Source: Acanthosepion esculentum
Taxonomy: Eukaryota > Mollusca > Cephalopoda > Sepiida > Sepiidae
NCBI GenBank assembly: GCA_964036315.1
Contig: OZ038479.1
Span: forward strand, 63,133,804-63,197,803
Length of the DNA: 64,000 nucleotides
Direction of reading: 5' to 3'
Shown: positions 40,466 to 51,830 of the stretch, piece by piece
Layout: each line of letters starts with the position of its first letter
How positions within the stretch are numbered: the stretch's first letter is position 1
Notes under the pieces: model-generated
What the model was told of the DNA's origin: nothing
The model's input: the letters and a program-made list of their open reading frames with translations, nothing else
The model's database searches: none
Made by a program: the position numbers and the translations under genes

Positions 40466-41017
40466 ATGCAAGTAGGAATGCTGCATATTTTGTTTTTTTT
40501 CAATAGAAAAGTTAGAAAACATATTGAAATATTGCATCTTTTGTTATTTTGCAATAACAAAGTTAGAATGCAAATAGGAATGCTGCATATTGTTATATTT
40601 ATCAATAGAAAAGTTAGAAAACATATTGAAATATTGCATCTTTTGTTATTTTGCAATTACAAAGTTACAATGCAAATAGGAATGCTGCATATTGTTATAT
40701 ATTTGAATAGAAAAGTTAGAAAACATATTGAAATATTGCATCTTGTGATATTTTGCAATAAAAAAGTTAGAATGCAAATAGGAATGCTGCATATTGTTAT
40801 ATTTTTCAATAGAAAAGTTAGAAAACATATTGAAATATTGCATCTTTTGTTATTTTGCAATAAAAAAGTTAGAATGCAAATAGGAATGCTGCATATTGTT
40901 CTATTTTTCAATAGAAAAGTTAGAAAACATATTGAAATATTGCATCTTTTGTTATTTTGCAATAAAAAAGTTAGAATGCAAATAGGAATGCTGCATATTT
41001 TGTTTTTTTTTCAATAG
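40466..41017 (+). repeat. 552-bp cassette, copy 6
   Basis: Lies 3,270 bp (32 monomers) after copy 5. It has GTTCTATTTTT like copies 1-3, and TATATATTTGAATAG in place of TATATATTTCAATAG, a change shared with copy 7 and with the partial copy at 43015. Confidence 0.85.
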
Positions 41018-41648
41018 AAAAGTTAGAAAACATATTGAAATATTGTATCTTTTGTTATTTTGCAATAAAAAAGTTAGAATGCAAACAGGAATGCTGCATA
41101 TTTTGGTATTTTTCAATAGAAAAGTTAGAAAACATATTGAAATATTGCATCTTTTGTTATTTTGCAATAAAAAAGTTAGAATGCAAATAGGAATGCTGCA
41201 TATTGTTATATTTTTCAATAGAAAAGTTAGAAAACATATTGAAATATTGCATCTTTTGTTATTTTGCAATAAAAAAGTTAGAATGCAAATAGGAATGCTG
41301 CATATTATTATATTTTTCAATAGAAAAGTTAGAAAACATATTGAAATATTGCATCTTTTGTTATTTTGCAATAAAAACGTTAGAATGCAAATAGGAATGC
41401 TGCATATTGTTATATTTTTCAATAGAAAAGTTAGAAAACATATTGAAATATTGCATCTTTTGTTATTTTGCAATAAAAAAGTTAGAATGCAAATAGGAAT
41501 GCAGCATATTGTTATATTTTTCAATAGAAAAGTTAGAAAACATATTGAAATATTGCATCTTTTGTTATTTTACAATAAAAAAGTTAGAATGCAAATAGGA
41601 ATGCTGCATATTGTTATATTTTTCAATAGAAAAGTTAGAAAACATATT

Positions 41649-41750
41649 GAAATATTGCATCTTTTGTTATTTTGCAATAAAAAAGTTAGAATGCAAATAG
41701 GAATGCTGCATATTGTTATATTTTTCAATAGAAAAGTTAGAAAACATATT
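41649..41750 (+). repeat. Reference (consensus-type) 102-bp monomer
   Basis: This copy is identical in length and sequence to the commonest monomer form and serves here as the numbering reference, with base 1 at the G of GAAATATTGC. Landmarks: TGCAT at 8-12 and again at 59-63, TGCAATA at 25-31, octamer ATGCAAAT at 43-50, the variable T-rich stretch at 61-80, and AGTTAG at 36-41 and 87-92. G+C is 23 of 102. One frame on each strand contains no stop codon, which explains the long open frames throughout the array. Confidence 0.95.
41656..41706 (+). repeat. Half-unit A (51 bp) of the reference monomer
   Basis: This is the first of the two 51-bp halves, starting at TGCATCTTTTG. It holds GCAATAAAAAAG and the ATGCAAAT octamer. 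Aligned without gaps to half-unit B it matches at 38 of 51 positions. The best stretch is half-unit bases 20-36 (CAATA, then A or G, then AAAAGTTAGAA), with one mismatch. Half A varies little across the array; the main variants are TTACTTTGCAATC, CTTGTGATATTTTGC and CTTTTGATATT. Confidence 0.85.
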
Positions 41751-41757
41751 GAAATAT
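41707..41757 (+). repeat. Half-unit B (51 bp) of the reference monomer
   Basis: This is the second 51-bp half, starting at TGCATATTGTT and ending in the GAAATAT that opens the next 102-bp unit. It holds the hypervariable stretch between TGCAT and CAATAG, where the array's diagnostic variants sit: GGTATTATTC, GGTATTTTTAC, poly-T, GTTCTATTTTT, TCTGGAG and TCAGTAG. The ungapped match to half A (38 of 51) is the evidence that the 102-bp monomer arose by duplication of a 51-bp ancestor followed by divergence. Confidence 0.85.
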
Positions 41758-42244
41758 TGCATCTTTTGTTATTTTGCAATAAAAAAGTTAGAATGCAAAT
41801 AGGAATGCTGCATATTGTTATATTTTTCAATAGAAAAGTTAGAAAACATATTGAAATATTGCATCTTTTGTTATTTTGCAATAAAAAAGTTAGAATGCAA
41901 ATAGGAATGCTGCATATTGTTATATTTTTCAATAGAAAAGTTAGAAAACATATTGAAATATTGCATCTTTTGTTATTTTGCAATAAAAAAGTTAGAATGC
42001 AAATAGGAATGCTGCATATTGTTATATTCTTCAATAGAAAAGTTAGAAAACATATTGAAATATTGCATCTTTTGTTATTTTGCAATAAAAAGTTAGAATG
42101 CAAGTAGGAATGCTGCATATTTTGTTTTTTTTCAATAGAAAAGTTAGAAAACATATTGAAATATTGCATCTTTTGTTATTTTGCAATAACAAAGTTAGAA
42201 TGCAAATAGGAATGCTGCATATTGTTATATTTATCAATAGAAAC

Positions 42245-43161
42245 GTTAGAAAACATATTGAAATATTGCATCTTTTGTTATTTTGCAATAAAAACGTTAG
42301 AATGCAAATAGGAATGCTGCATATTGTTATATTTTTCAATAGAAAAGTTAGAAAACATATTGAAATATTGCATCTTTTGTTATTTTGCAATAAAAAAGTT
42401 AGAATGCAAATAGGAATGCAGCATATTGTTATATTTTTCAATAGAAAAGTTAGAAAACATATTGAAATATTGCATCTTTTGTTATTTTACAATAAAAAAG
42501 TTAGAATGCAAATAGGAATGCTGCATATTGTTATATTTTTCAATAGAAAAGTTAGAAAACATATTGAAATATTGCATCTTTTGTTATTTTGCAATAAAAA
42601 AGTTAGAATGCAAATAGGAATGCTGCATATTGTTATATTTTTCAATAGAAAAGTTAGAAAACATATTGAAATATTGCATCTTTTGTTATTTTGCAATAAA
42701 AAAGTTAGAATGCAAATAGGAATGCTGCATATTGTTATATTTTTCAATAGAAAAGTTAGAAAACATATTGAAATATTGCATCTTTTGTTATTTTGCAATA
42801 AAAAAGTTAGAATGCAAATAGGAATGCTGCATATTGTTATATTTTTCAATAGAAAAGTTAGAAAACATATTGAAATATTGCATCTTTTGTTATTTTGCAA
42901 TAAAAAAGTTAGAATGCAAATAGGAATGCTGCATATTGTTATATTCTTCAATAGAAAAGTTAGAAAACATATTGAAATATTGCATCTTTTGTTATTTTGC
43001 AATAAAAAGTTAGAATGCAAGTAGGAATGCTGCATATTTTGTTTTTTTTCAATAGAAAAGTTAGAAAACATATTGAAATATTGCATCTTTTGTTATTTTG
43101 CAATAACAAAGTTAGAATGCAAATAGGAATGCTGCATATTGTTATATTTATCAATAGAAAC
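42245..43161 (+). repeat. 917-bp tandem duplication, copy 2
   Basis: Second copy with the same markers at 42292, 42418, 42486, 42944 and 43015. Similarity continues to about 43204, where AATTACAAAGTTACAATG replaces AATAAAAACG. A related but shuffled copy of the GCAGCATATTG monomer lies at 43845. Confidence 0.85.
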
Positions 43162-44496
43162 GTTAGAAAACATATTGAAATATTGCATCTTTTGTTATTT
43201 TGCAATTACAAAGTTACAATGCAAATAGGAATGCTGCATATTGTTATATATTTGAATAGAAAAGTTAGAAAACATATTGAAATATTGCATCTTGTGATAT
43301 TTTGCAATAAAAAAGTTAGAATGCAAATAGGAATGCTGCATATTGTTATATTTTTCAATAGAAAAGTTAGAAAACATATTGAAATATTGCATCTTTTGTT
43401 ATTTTGCAATAAAAAAGTTAGAATGCAAACAGGAATGCTGCATATTTTGGTATTTTTCAATAGAAAAGTTAGAAAACATATTGAAATATTGCATCTTTTG
43501 TTATTTTGCAATAAAAAAGTTAGAATGCAAATAGGAATGCTGCATATTGTTATATTTTTCAATAGAAAAGTTAGAAAACATATTTAAATATTGCATCTTT
43601 TGTTATTTTGCAATAAAAAAGTTAGAAAGCAAATAGGAATGCTGCATATTGTTATATTTTTCAATAGAAAAGTTAGAAAACATATTGAAATATTGCATCT
43701 TTTGTTATTTTGCAATAAAAACGTTAGAATGCAAATAGGAATGCTGCATATTGTTATATTTTTCAATAGAAAAGTTAGAAAACATATTGAAATATTGCAT
43801 CTTTTGTTATTTTGCAATAAAAAAGTTAGAATGCAAATAGGAATGCAGCATATTGTTATATTTTTCAATAGAAAAGTTAGAAAACATATTGAAATATTGC
43901 ATCTTTTGTTATTTTGCAATAAAAAAGTTAGAATGCAAATAGGAATGCTGCATATTGTTATATTTTTCAATCGAAAAGTTAGAAAACATATTGAAATATT
44001 GCATCTTTTGTTATTTTGCAATAAAAAAGTTAGAATGCAAATAGGAATGCTGCATATTGTTATATTTTTCAATAGAAAAGTTAGAAAACATATTGAAATA
44101 TTGCATCTTTTGTTATTTTGCAATAAAAAAGTTAGAATGCAAATAGGAATGCTGCATATTGTTATATTTTTCAATAGAAAAGTTAGAAAACATATTGAAA
44201 TATTGCATCTTTTGTTATTTTGCAATAAAAAAGTTAGAATGCAAATAGGAATGCTGCATATTGTTATATTTTTCAATAGAAAAGTTAGAAAACATATTGA
44301 AATATTGCATCTTTTGTTATTTTGCAATAAAAAAGTTAGAATGCAAATAGGAATGCTGCATATTGTTATATTCTTCAATAGAAAAGTTAGAAAACATATT
44401 GAAATATTGCATCTTTTGTTATTTTGCAATAAAAAAGTTAGAATGCAAATAGGAATGCTGCATATTGTTATATTTTTCAATAGAAAAGTTAGAAAA

Positions 44497-46534
44497 CATT
44501 GAAATATTGCATATTTTGTTATTTTGCAATAAAAAATTAGAATGCAAATAGGAATGCTGCATATTTTGTTATTTTTACAATAGAAAAGTTAGAAAACATA
44601 TTGAAATATTGCATCTTTTGTTATTTTGCAATAAAAAAGTTAGAATGCAAATAGGAATGCTGCATATTATTATATTTTTCAATAGAAAAGTTAGAAAACA
44701 TATTGAAATATTGCATCTTTTGATATTTTGCAATAAAAAAGTTAGAATGTAAATAGGAATGCTGCATATTATTATATTTTTCAATAGAAAAGTTAGAAAA
44801 CATATTGAAATATTGCATCTTTTGTTATTTTGCAATAAAAAAGTTAGAATGCAAATAGGAATGCTGCATATTTTGGTATTTTTCAATAGAAAAGTTAGAA
44901 AACATATTGAAATATTGCATCTTTTGTTATTTTGCAATAAAAAAGTTAGAATGCAAATAGGAATGCTGCATATTGTTATATTTTTCAATAGAAAAGTTAG
45001 AAAACATATTGAAATATTGCATCTTTTGTTATTTTGCAATAAAAAAGTTAGAATGCAAATAGGAATGCTGCATATTGTTATATTTTTCAATAGAAAAGTT
45101 AGAAAACATATTGAAATATTGCATCTTTTGTTATTTTGCAATAAAAAAGTTAGAATGCAAATAGGAATGCTGCATATTGTTATATTTTTCAATAGAAAAG
45201 TTAGAAAACATATTGAAATATTGCATCTTTTGTTATTTTGCAATAAAAAAGTTAGAATGCAAATAGGAATGCTGCATATTGTTATATTCTTCAATAGAAA
45301 AGTTAGAAAACATATTGAAATATTGCATCTTTTGTTATTTTGCAATAAAAAGTTAGAATGCAAGTAGGAATGCTGCATATTTTGTTTTTTTTCAATAGAA
45401 AAGTTAGAAAACATATTGAAATATTGCATCTTTTGTTATTTTGCAATAACAAAGTTAGAATGCAAATAGGAATGCTGCATATTGTTATATTTATCAATAG
45501 AAAAGTTAGAAAACATATTGAAATATTGCATCTTTTGTTATTTTGCAATTACAAAGTTACAATGCAAATAGGAATGCTGCATATTGTTATATATTTGAAT
45601 AGAAAAGTTAGAAAACATATTGAAATATTGCATCTTGTGATATTTTGCAATAAAAAAGTTAGAATGCAAATAGGAATGCTGCATATTGTTATATTTTTCA
45701 ATAGAAAAGTTAGAAAACATATTGAAATATTGCATCTTTTGTTATTTTGCAATAAAAAAGTTAGAATGCAAATAGGAATGCTGCATATTGTTCTATTTTT
45801 CAATAGAAAAGTTAGAAAACATATTGAAATATTGCATCTTTTGTTATTTTGCAATAAAAAAGTTAGAATGCAAATAGGAATGCTGCATATTTTGTTTTTT
45901 TTTCAATAGAAAAGTTAGAAAACATATTGAAATATTGTATCTTTTGTTATTTTGCAATAAAAAAGTTAGAATGCAAACAGGAATGCTGCATATTTTGGTA
46001 TTTTTCAATCGAAAAGTTAGAAAACATATTGAAATATTGCATCTTTTGTTATTTTGCAATAAAAAAGTTAGAATGCAAATAGGAATGCTGCATATTGTTA
46101 TATTTTTCAATAGAAAAGTTAGAAAACATATTGAAATATTGCATCTTTTGTTATTTTGCAATAAAAAAGTTAGAATGCAAATAGGAATGCTGCATATTGT
46201 TATATTTTTCAATAGAAAAGTTAGAAAACATATTGAAATATTGCATCTTTTGTTATTTTGCAATAAAAAAGTTAGAATGCAAATAGGAATGCTGCATATT
46301 GTTATATTTTTCAATAGAAAAGTTAGAAAACATATTGAAATATTGCATCTTTTGTTATTTTGCAATAAAAAAGTTAGAATGCAAATAGGAATGCTGCATA
46401 TTGTTATATTCTTCAATAGAAAAGTTAGAAAACATATTGAAATATTGCATCTTTTGTTATTTTGCAATAAAAAAGTTAGAATGCAAATAGGAATGCTGCA
46501 TATTGTTATATTTTTCAATAGAAAAGTTAGAAAA
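44497..46534 (+). repeat. CATTG-header HOR block 1 (2,038 bp, 20 monomers)
   Basis: Opened by the two-base-shortened join AAAACATTG followed by GCATATTTTG, AAAAAATTAG and TTTTGTTATTTTTAC. Then come ATTATTATATT, CTTTTGATATTTTGC, GAATGTAAATAGG and GGTATTTTTC monomers. The block also contains cassette copy 7. Confidence 0.85.
45358..45909 (+). repeat. 552-bp cassette, copy 7
   Basis: Carries the TATATATTTGAATAG change of copy 6 and sits inside the next segment, 861 bp after its first header. Partial cassettes starting at 42098 and 43015 keep only the opening monomers or a shortened version. Confidence 0.85.
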
Positions 46535-48879
46535 CATTGAAATATTGCATATTTTGTTATTTTGCAATAAAAAATTAGAATGCAATTAGGAATGCTGCAT
46601 ATTTTGTTATTTTTACAATAGAAAAGTTAGAAAACATATTGAAATATTGCATCTTTTGTTATTTTGCAATAAAAAAGTTAGAATGCAAATAGGAATGCTG
46701 CATATTATTATATTTTTCAATAGAAAAGTTAGAAAACATATTGAAATATTGCATCTTTTGATATTTTGCAATAAAAAAGTTAGAATGTAAATAGGAATGC
46801 TGCATATTATTATATTTTTCAATAGAAAAGTTAGAAAACATATTGAAATATTGCATCTTTTGTTATTTTGCAATAAAAAAGTTAGAATGCAAATAGGAAT
46901 GCTGCATATTTTGGTATTTTTCAATAGAAAAGTTAGAAAACATATTGAAATATTGCATCTTTTGTTATTTTGCAATAAAAAAGTTAGAATGCAAATAGGA
47001 ATGCTGCATATCTTGTTTTTTTGTCAATAGAAAAGTTAGAAAACATTGAAATATTGCATCTTTTGTTATTTTGCAATAAAAAAGTTAGAATGCAAATAGG
47101 AATGCTGCATATTCTGGTATTTTTACAATAGAAAAGTTAGAAAACATATTGAAATATTGCATCTTTTGTTATTTTGCAATAAAAAAGTTAGAATGCAAAT
47201 AGGAATGCTGCATATTGTTATATTTTTCAATAGAAATGTCAGAAAACATATTGAAATATTGCATCTTTTGTTATTTTGCAATAAAAAAGATAGAATGCAA
47301 ATAGGAATGCTGCATATTGTTATATTTTTCAATAGAAAAGTTAGAAAACATATTGAAATATTGCATCTTTTGTTATTTTGCAATAAAAAAGTTAGAATGC
47401 AAATAGGAATGCTGCATATTTTGTTTTTTTTTCAATAGAAAAGTTAGAAAACATATTGAAATATTGTATCTTTTGTTATTTTGCAATAAAAAAGTTAGAA
47501 TGCAAACAGGAATGCTGCATATTTTGGTATTTTTCAATAGAAAAGTTAGAAAACATTTTGAAATATTGCATCTTTTGTTATTTTGCAATAAAAAAGTTAG
47601 AATGCAAATAGGAATGCTGCATATTGTTATATTTTTCAATAGAAAAGTTAGAAAACACATTGAAATATTGCATCTTTTGTTATTTTGCAATAAAAAAGTT
47701 AGAATGCAAATAGGAATGCTGCATATTGTTATATTTATCAATAGAAAAGTTAGAAAACATATTGAAATATTGCATCTTTTGTTATTTTGCAATAAAAACG
47801 TTAGAATGCAAATAGGAATGCTGCATATTGTTATATTTTTCAATAGAAAAGTTAGAAAACATATTGAAATATTGCATCTTTTGTTATTTTGCAATAAAAA
47901 AGTTAGAATGCAAATAGGAATGCTGCATATTGTTATATTTTTCAATAGAAAAGTTAGAAAACATATTGAAATATTGCATCTTTTGTTATTTTGCAATAAA
48001 AAAGTTAGAATGCAAATAGGAATGCTGCATATTGTTATATTTTTCAATCGAAAAGTTAGAAAACATATTGAAATATTGCATCTTTTGTTATTTTGCAATA
48101 AAAAAGTTAGAATGCAAATAGGAATGCTGCATATTGTTATATTTTTCAATAGAAAAGTTAGAAAACATATTGAAATATTGCATCTTTTGTTATTTTGCAA
48201 TAAAAAAGTTAGAATGCAAATAGGAATGCTGCATATTGTTATATTTTTCAATAGAAAAGTTAGAAAACATATTGAAATATTGCATCTTTTGTTATTTTGC
48301 AATTACAAAGTTACAATGCAAATAGGAATGCTGCATATTGTTATATTTTTCAATAGAAAAGTTAGAAAACATATTGAAATATTGCATCTTTTGTTATTTT
48401 GCAATAAAAAAGTTAGAATGCAAATAGGAATGCTGCATATTGTTATATTTTTCAATAGAAAAGTTAGAAAACATATTGAAATATTGCATCTTTTGTTATT
48501 TTGCAATAAAAAAGTTAGAATGCAAATAGGAATGCTGCATATTGTTATATTTTTCAATAGAAAAGTTAGAAAACATATTGAAATATTGCATCTTTTGTTA
48601 TTTTGCAATAAAAAAGTTAGAATGCAAATAGGAATGCTGCATATTGTTATATTTTTCAATAGAAAAGTTAGAAAACATATTGAAATATTGCATCTTTTGT
48701 TATTTTGCAATAAAAAAGTTAGAATGCAAATAGGAATGCTGCATATTGTTATATTCTTCAATAGAAAAGTTAGAAAACATATTGAAATATTGCATCTTTT
48801 GTTATTTTGCAATAAAAAAGTTAGAATGCAAATAGGAATGCTGCATATTGTTATATTTTTCAATAGAAAAGTTAGAAAA
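46535..48879 (+). repeat. CATTG-header HOR block 2 (2,345 bp, 23 monomers)
   Basis: Same header and first monomers as block 1, then CATATCTTGTTTTTTTGTC, TTCTGGTATTTTTAC, GAAATGTCAG, a poly-T monomer, GCAAACAGG and a long run of consensus-type monomers. A private AATTAGGAATGC lies near 46585. Confidence 0.85.
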
Positions 48880-48885
48880 CATTGA
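47464..48885 (+). repeat. Longest in-register run of 102-bp monomers
   Basis: About 14 consecutive monomers without any net length change, giving a 473-codon open frame starting at TTG. Most are consensus type; variants are AAAACATTTTG, TTTATCAATAG, AAAAACGTTAG, TTCAATCGAAAAG, AATTACAAAGTTACAATG and TTATATTCTTC. It is the most homogeneous stretch of the window and I read it as recently amplified, not as a gene. Confidence 0.8.
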
Positions 48886-50918
48886 AATATTGCATATTTT
48901 GTTATTTTGCAATAAAAAATTAGAATGCAAATAGGAATGCTGCATATTTTGTTATTTTTACAATAGAAAAGTTAGAAAACATATTGAAATATTGCATCTT
49001 TTGTTATTTTGCAATAAAAAAGTTAGAATGCAAATAGGAATGCTGCATATTATTATATTTTTCAATAGAAAAGTTAGAAAACATATTGAAATATTGCATC
49101 TTTTGATATTTTGCAATAAAAAAGTTAGAATGTAAATAGGAATGCTGCATATTATTATATTTTTCAATAGAAAAGTTAGAAAACATATTGAAATATTGCA
49201 TCTTTTGTTATTTTGCAATAAAAAAGTTAGAATGCAAATAGGAATGCTGCATATTTTGGTATTTTTCAATAGAAAAGTTAGAAAACATATTGAAATATTG
49301 CATCTTTTGTTATTTTGCAATAAAAAAGTTAGAATGCAAATAGGAATGCTGCATATCTTGTTTTTTTGTCAATAGAAAAGTTAGAAAACATTGAAATATT
49401 GCATGTTTTGTTATTTTGCAATAAAAAAGTTAGAATGCAAATAGGAATGCTGCATATTCTGGTATTTTTACAATAGAAAAGTTAGAAAACATATTGAAAT
49501 ATTGCATCTTTTGTTATTTTGCAATAAAAAAGTTAGAATGCAAATAGGAATGCTGCATATTGTTATATTTTTCAATAGAAATGTCAGAAAACATATTGAA
49601 ATATTGCATCTTTTGTTATTTTGCAATAAAAAAGATAGAATGCAAATAGGAATGCTGCATATTGTTCTATTTTTCAATAGAAAAGTTAGAAAACATATTG
49701 AAATATTGCATCTTTTGTTATTTTGCAATAAAAAAGTTAGAATGCAAATAGGAATGCTGCATATTTTGTTTTTTTTTCAATAGAAAAGTTAGAAAACATA
49801 TTGAAATATTGTATCTTTTGTTATTTTGCAATAAAAAAGTTAGAATGCAAACAGGAATGCTGCATATTTTGGTATTTTTCAATAGAAAAGTTAGAAAACA
49901 TATTGAAATATTGCATCTTTTGTTATTTTGCAATAAAAAAGTTAGAATGCAAATAGGAATGCTGCATATTGTTATATTTTTCAATAGAAAAGTTAGAAAA
50001 CACATTGAAATATTGCATCTTTTGTTATTTTGCAATAAAAAAGTTAGAATGCAAATAGGAATGCTGCATATTGTTATATTTTTCAATAGAAAAGTTAGAA
50101 AACATAGTGAAATATTGCATCTTTTGTTATTTTGCAATAAAAACGTTAGAATGCAAATAGGAATGCTGCATATTGTTATATTTTTCAATAGAAAAGTTAG
50201 AAAACATATTGAAATATTGCATCTTTTGTTATTTTGCAATAAAAAAGTTAGAATGCAAATAGGAATGCTGCATATTGTTATATTTTTCAATAGAAAAGTT
50301 AGAAAACATATTGAAATATTGCATCTTTTGTTATTTTGCAATAAAAAAGTTAGAATGCAAATAGGAATGCTGCATATTGTTATATTTTTCAATCGAAAAG
50401 TTAGAAAACATATTGAAATATTGCATCTTTTGTTATTTTGCAATAAAAAAGTTAGAATGCAAATAGGAATGCTGCATATCTTGTTTTTTTGTCAATAGAA
50501 AAGTTAGAAAACATTGAAATATTGCATCTTTTGTTATTTTGCAATAAAAAAGTTAGAATGCAAATAGGAATGCTGCATATTCTGGTATTTTTACAATAGA
50601 AAAGTTAGAAAACATATTGAAATATTGCATCTTTTGTTATCTTGCAATTACAAAGTTACAATGCAAATAGGAATGCTGCATATTGTTATATTTTTCAATA
50701 GAAAAGTTAGAAAACATATTGAAATATTGCATCTTTTGTTATTTTGCAATAAAAAAGTTAGAATGCAAATAGGAATGCTGCATATTGTTATATTTTTCAA
50801 TAGAAAAGTTAGAAAACATATTGAAATATTGCATCTTTTGTTATTTTGCAATAAAAAAGTTAGAATGCAAATAGGAATGCTGCATATTGTTATATTTTTC
50901 AATAGAAAAGTTAGAAAA
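48880..50918 (+). repeat. CATTG-header HOR block 3 (2,039 bp, 20 monomers)
   Basis: Repeats the order of block 2 (header, CTTTTGATATTTTGC, CATATCTTG, GAAATGTCAG, poly-T, GCAAACAGG, consensus run) but with three fewer monomers. Private changes include TTGCATGTTTTG near 49402 and AACATAGTG near 50102. Confidence 0.85.
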
Positions 50919-51830
50919 CATTGAAATATTGCATATTTTGTTATTTTGCAATAAAAAATTAGAATGCAAATAGGAATGCTGCATATTTTGTTATTTTTAC
51001 AATAGAAAAGTTAGAAAACATATTGAAATATTGCATCTTTTGTTATTTTGCAATAAAAAAGTTAGAATGCAAATAGGAATGCTGCACATTGTTATATTTT
51101 TCAATAGAAAAGTTAGAAAACATATTGAAATATTGCATCTTTTGATATTTTGCAATAAAAAAGTTAGAATGCAAATAGGAATGCTGCATATTTTGGTATT
51201 TTTCAATAGAAAAGTTAGAAAAAATTGAAATATTGCATCTTTTGTTATTTTGCAATAAAAAAGTTAGAATGCAAATAGGAATGCTGCATATCTTGTTTTT
51301 TTGTCAATAGAAAAGTTAGAAAACATTGAAATATTGCATCTTTTGTTATTTTGCAATAAAAAAGTTAGAATGCAAATAGGAATGCTGCATATTGTTATAT
51401 TTTTCAATAGAAAAGTTAGAAAACATATTGAAATATTGCATCTTTTGTTATTTTGCAATAAAAAAGTTAGAATGCAAATAGGAATGCTGCATATTGTTAT
51501 ATTTTTCAATAGAAAAGTTAGAAAACATATTGAAATATTGCATCTTTTGTTATTTTGCAATAAAAAATTAGAATGCAAATAGGAATGCTGCATATTGTTA
51601 TATTTTTCAATAGAAAAGTTAGAAAACATATTGAAATATTGCATCTTTTGTTATTTTGCAATAAAAAAGTTAGAATGCAAATAGGAATGCTGCATATTGT
51701 TATATTTTTCAATAGAAAAGTTAGAAAACATATTGAAATATTGCATCTTTTGTTATTTTGCAATAAAAAAGTTAGAATGCAAATAGGAATGCTGCATATT
51801 GTTATATTTTTCAATAGAAAAGTTAGAAAA
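50919..51830 (+). repeat. CATTG-header HOR block 4 (912 bp, 9 monomers)
   Basis: Shortest block of this series. It keeps the header and the CTTTTGATATTTTGC monomer but loses the ATTATTATATT monomers. A private GCACATTG lies near 51086 and GAAAAAATTG replaces GAAAACATTG near 51218. Confidence 0.8.

Larger units (their letters stand above)
41328..42244 (+). repeat. 917-bp tandem duplication, copy 1
   Basis: Nine monomers carrying AAAAACGTTAG (41375), GGAATGCAGCATATTG (41501), TTTTACAATAAAA (41569), TTATATTCTTC (42027) and the ATGCAAGTAGG opener (42098). All recur exactly 917 bp later and I saw no difference between the copies by eye. Confidence 0.85.
28110..44496 (+). repeat. Segment of CAAGTAGG / CTTGTGATA lineage
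   Basis: The higher-order repeats here are built around monomers with GCAAGTAGG, AATTACAAAGTTACAATG, TATATATTTC, CTTGTGATATTTTGC, GTTCTATTTTT, TTGTATCTTTTG and GCAAACAGG. TCTGGAG and CAGTAG monomers, common before 27.2 kb, are absent. Stretches between the listed cassettes (30816-33630, 35709-37195, 37748-40465) are partial cassettes plus consensus-type monomers. No unique sequence was seen. Confidence 0.85.

Noticed and set aside
39440..40537. 365-codon open frame on the - strand as a gene
   Set aside because: Same reason: it is the reverse-strand open frame of the same monomers, opposite a 320-codon frame on the + strand. No domain, start context or codon bias sets it apart.
47464..48885. 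473-codon open frame on the + strand as a protein-coding gene
   Set aside because: It is 14 satellite monomers in a row, starts at a TTG that recurs in each monomer, is overlapped by open frames on the other strand, and ends where an ordinary two-base indel occurs. Neighbouring monomers carry frame-breaking indels without consequence.
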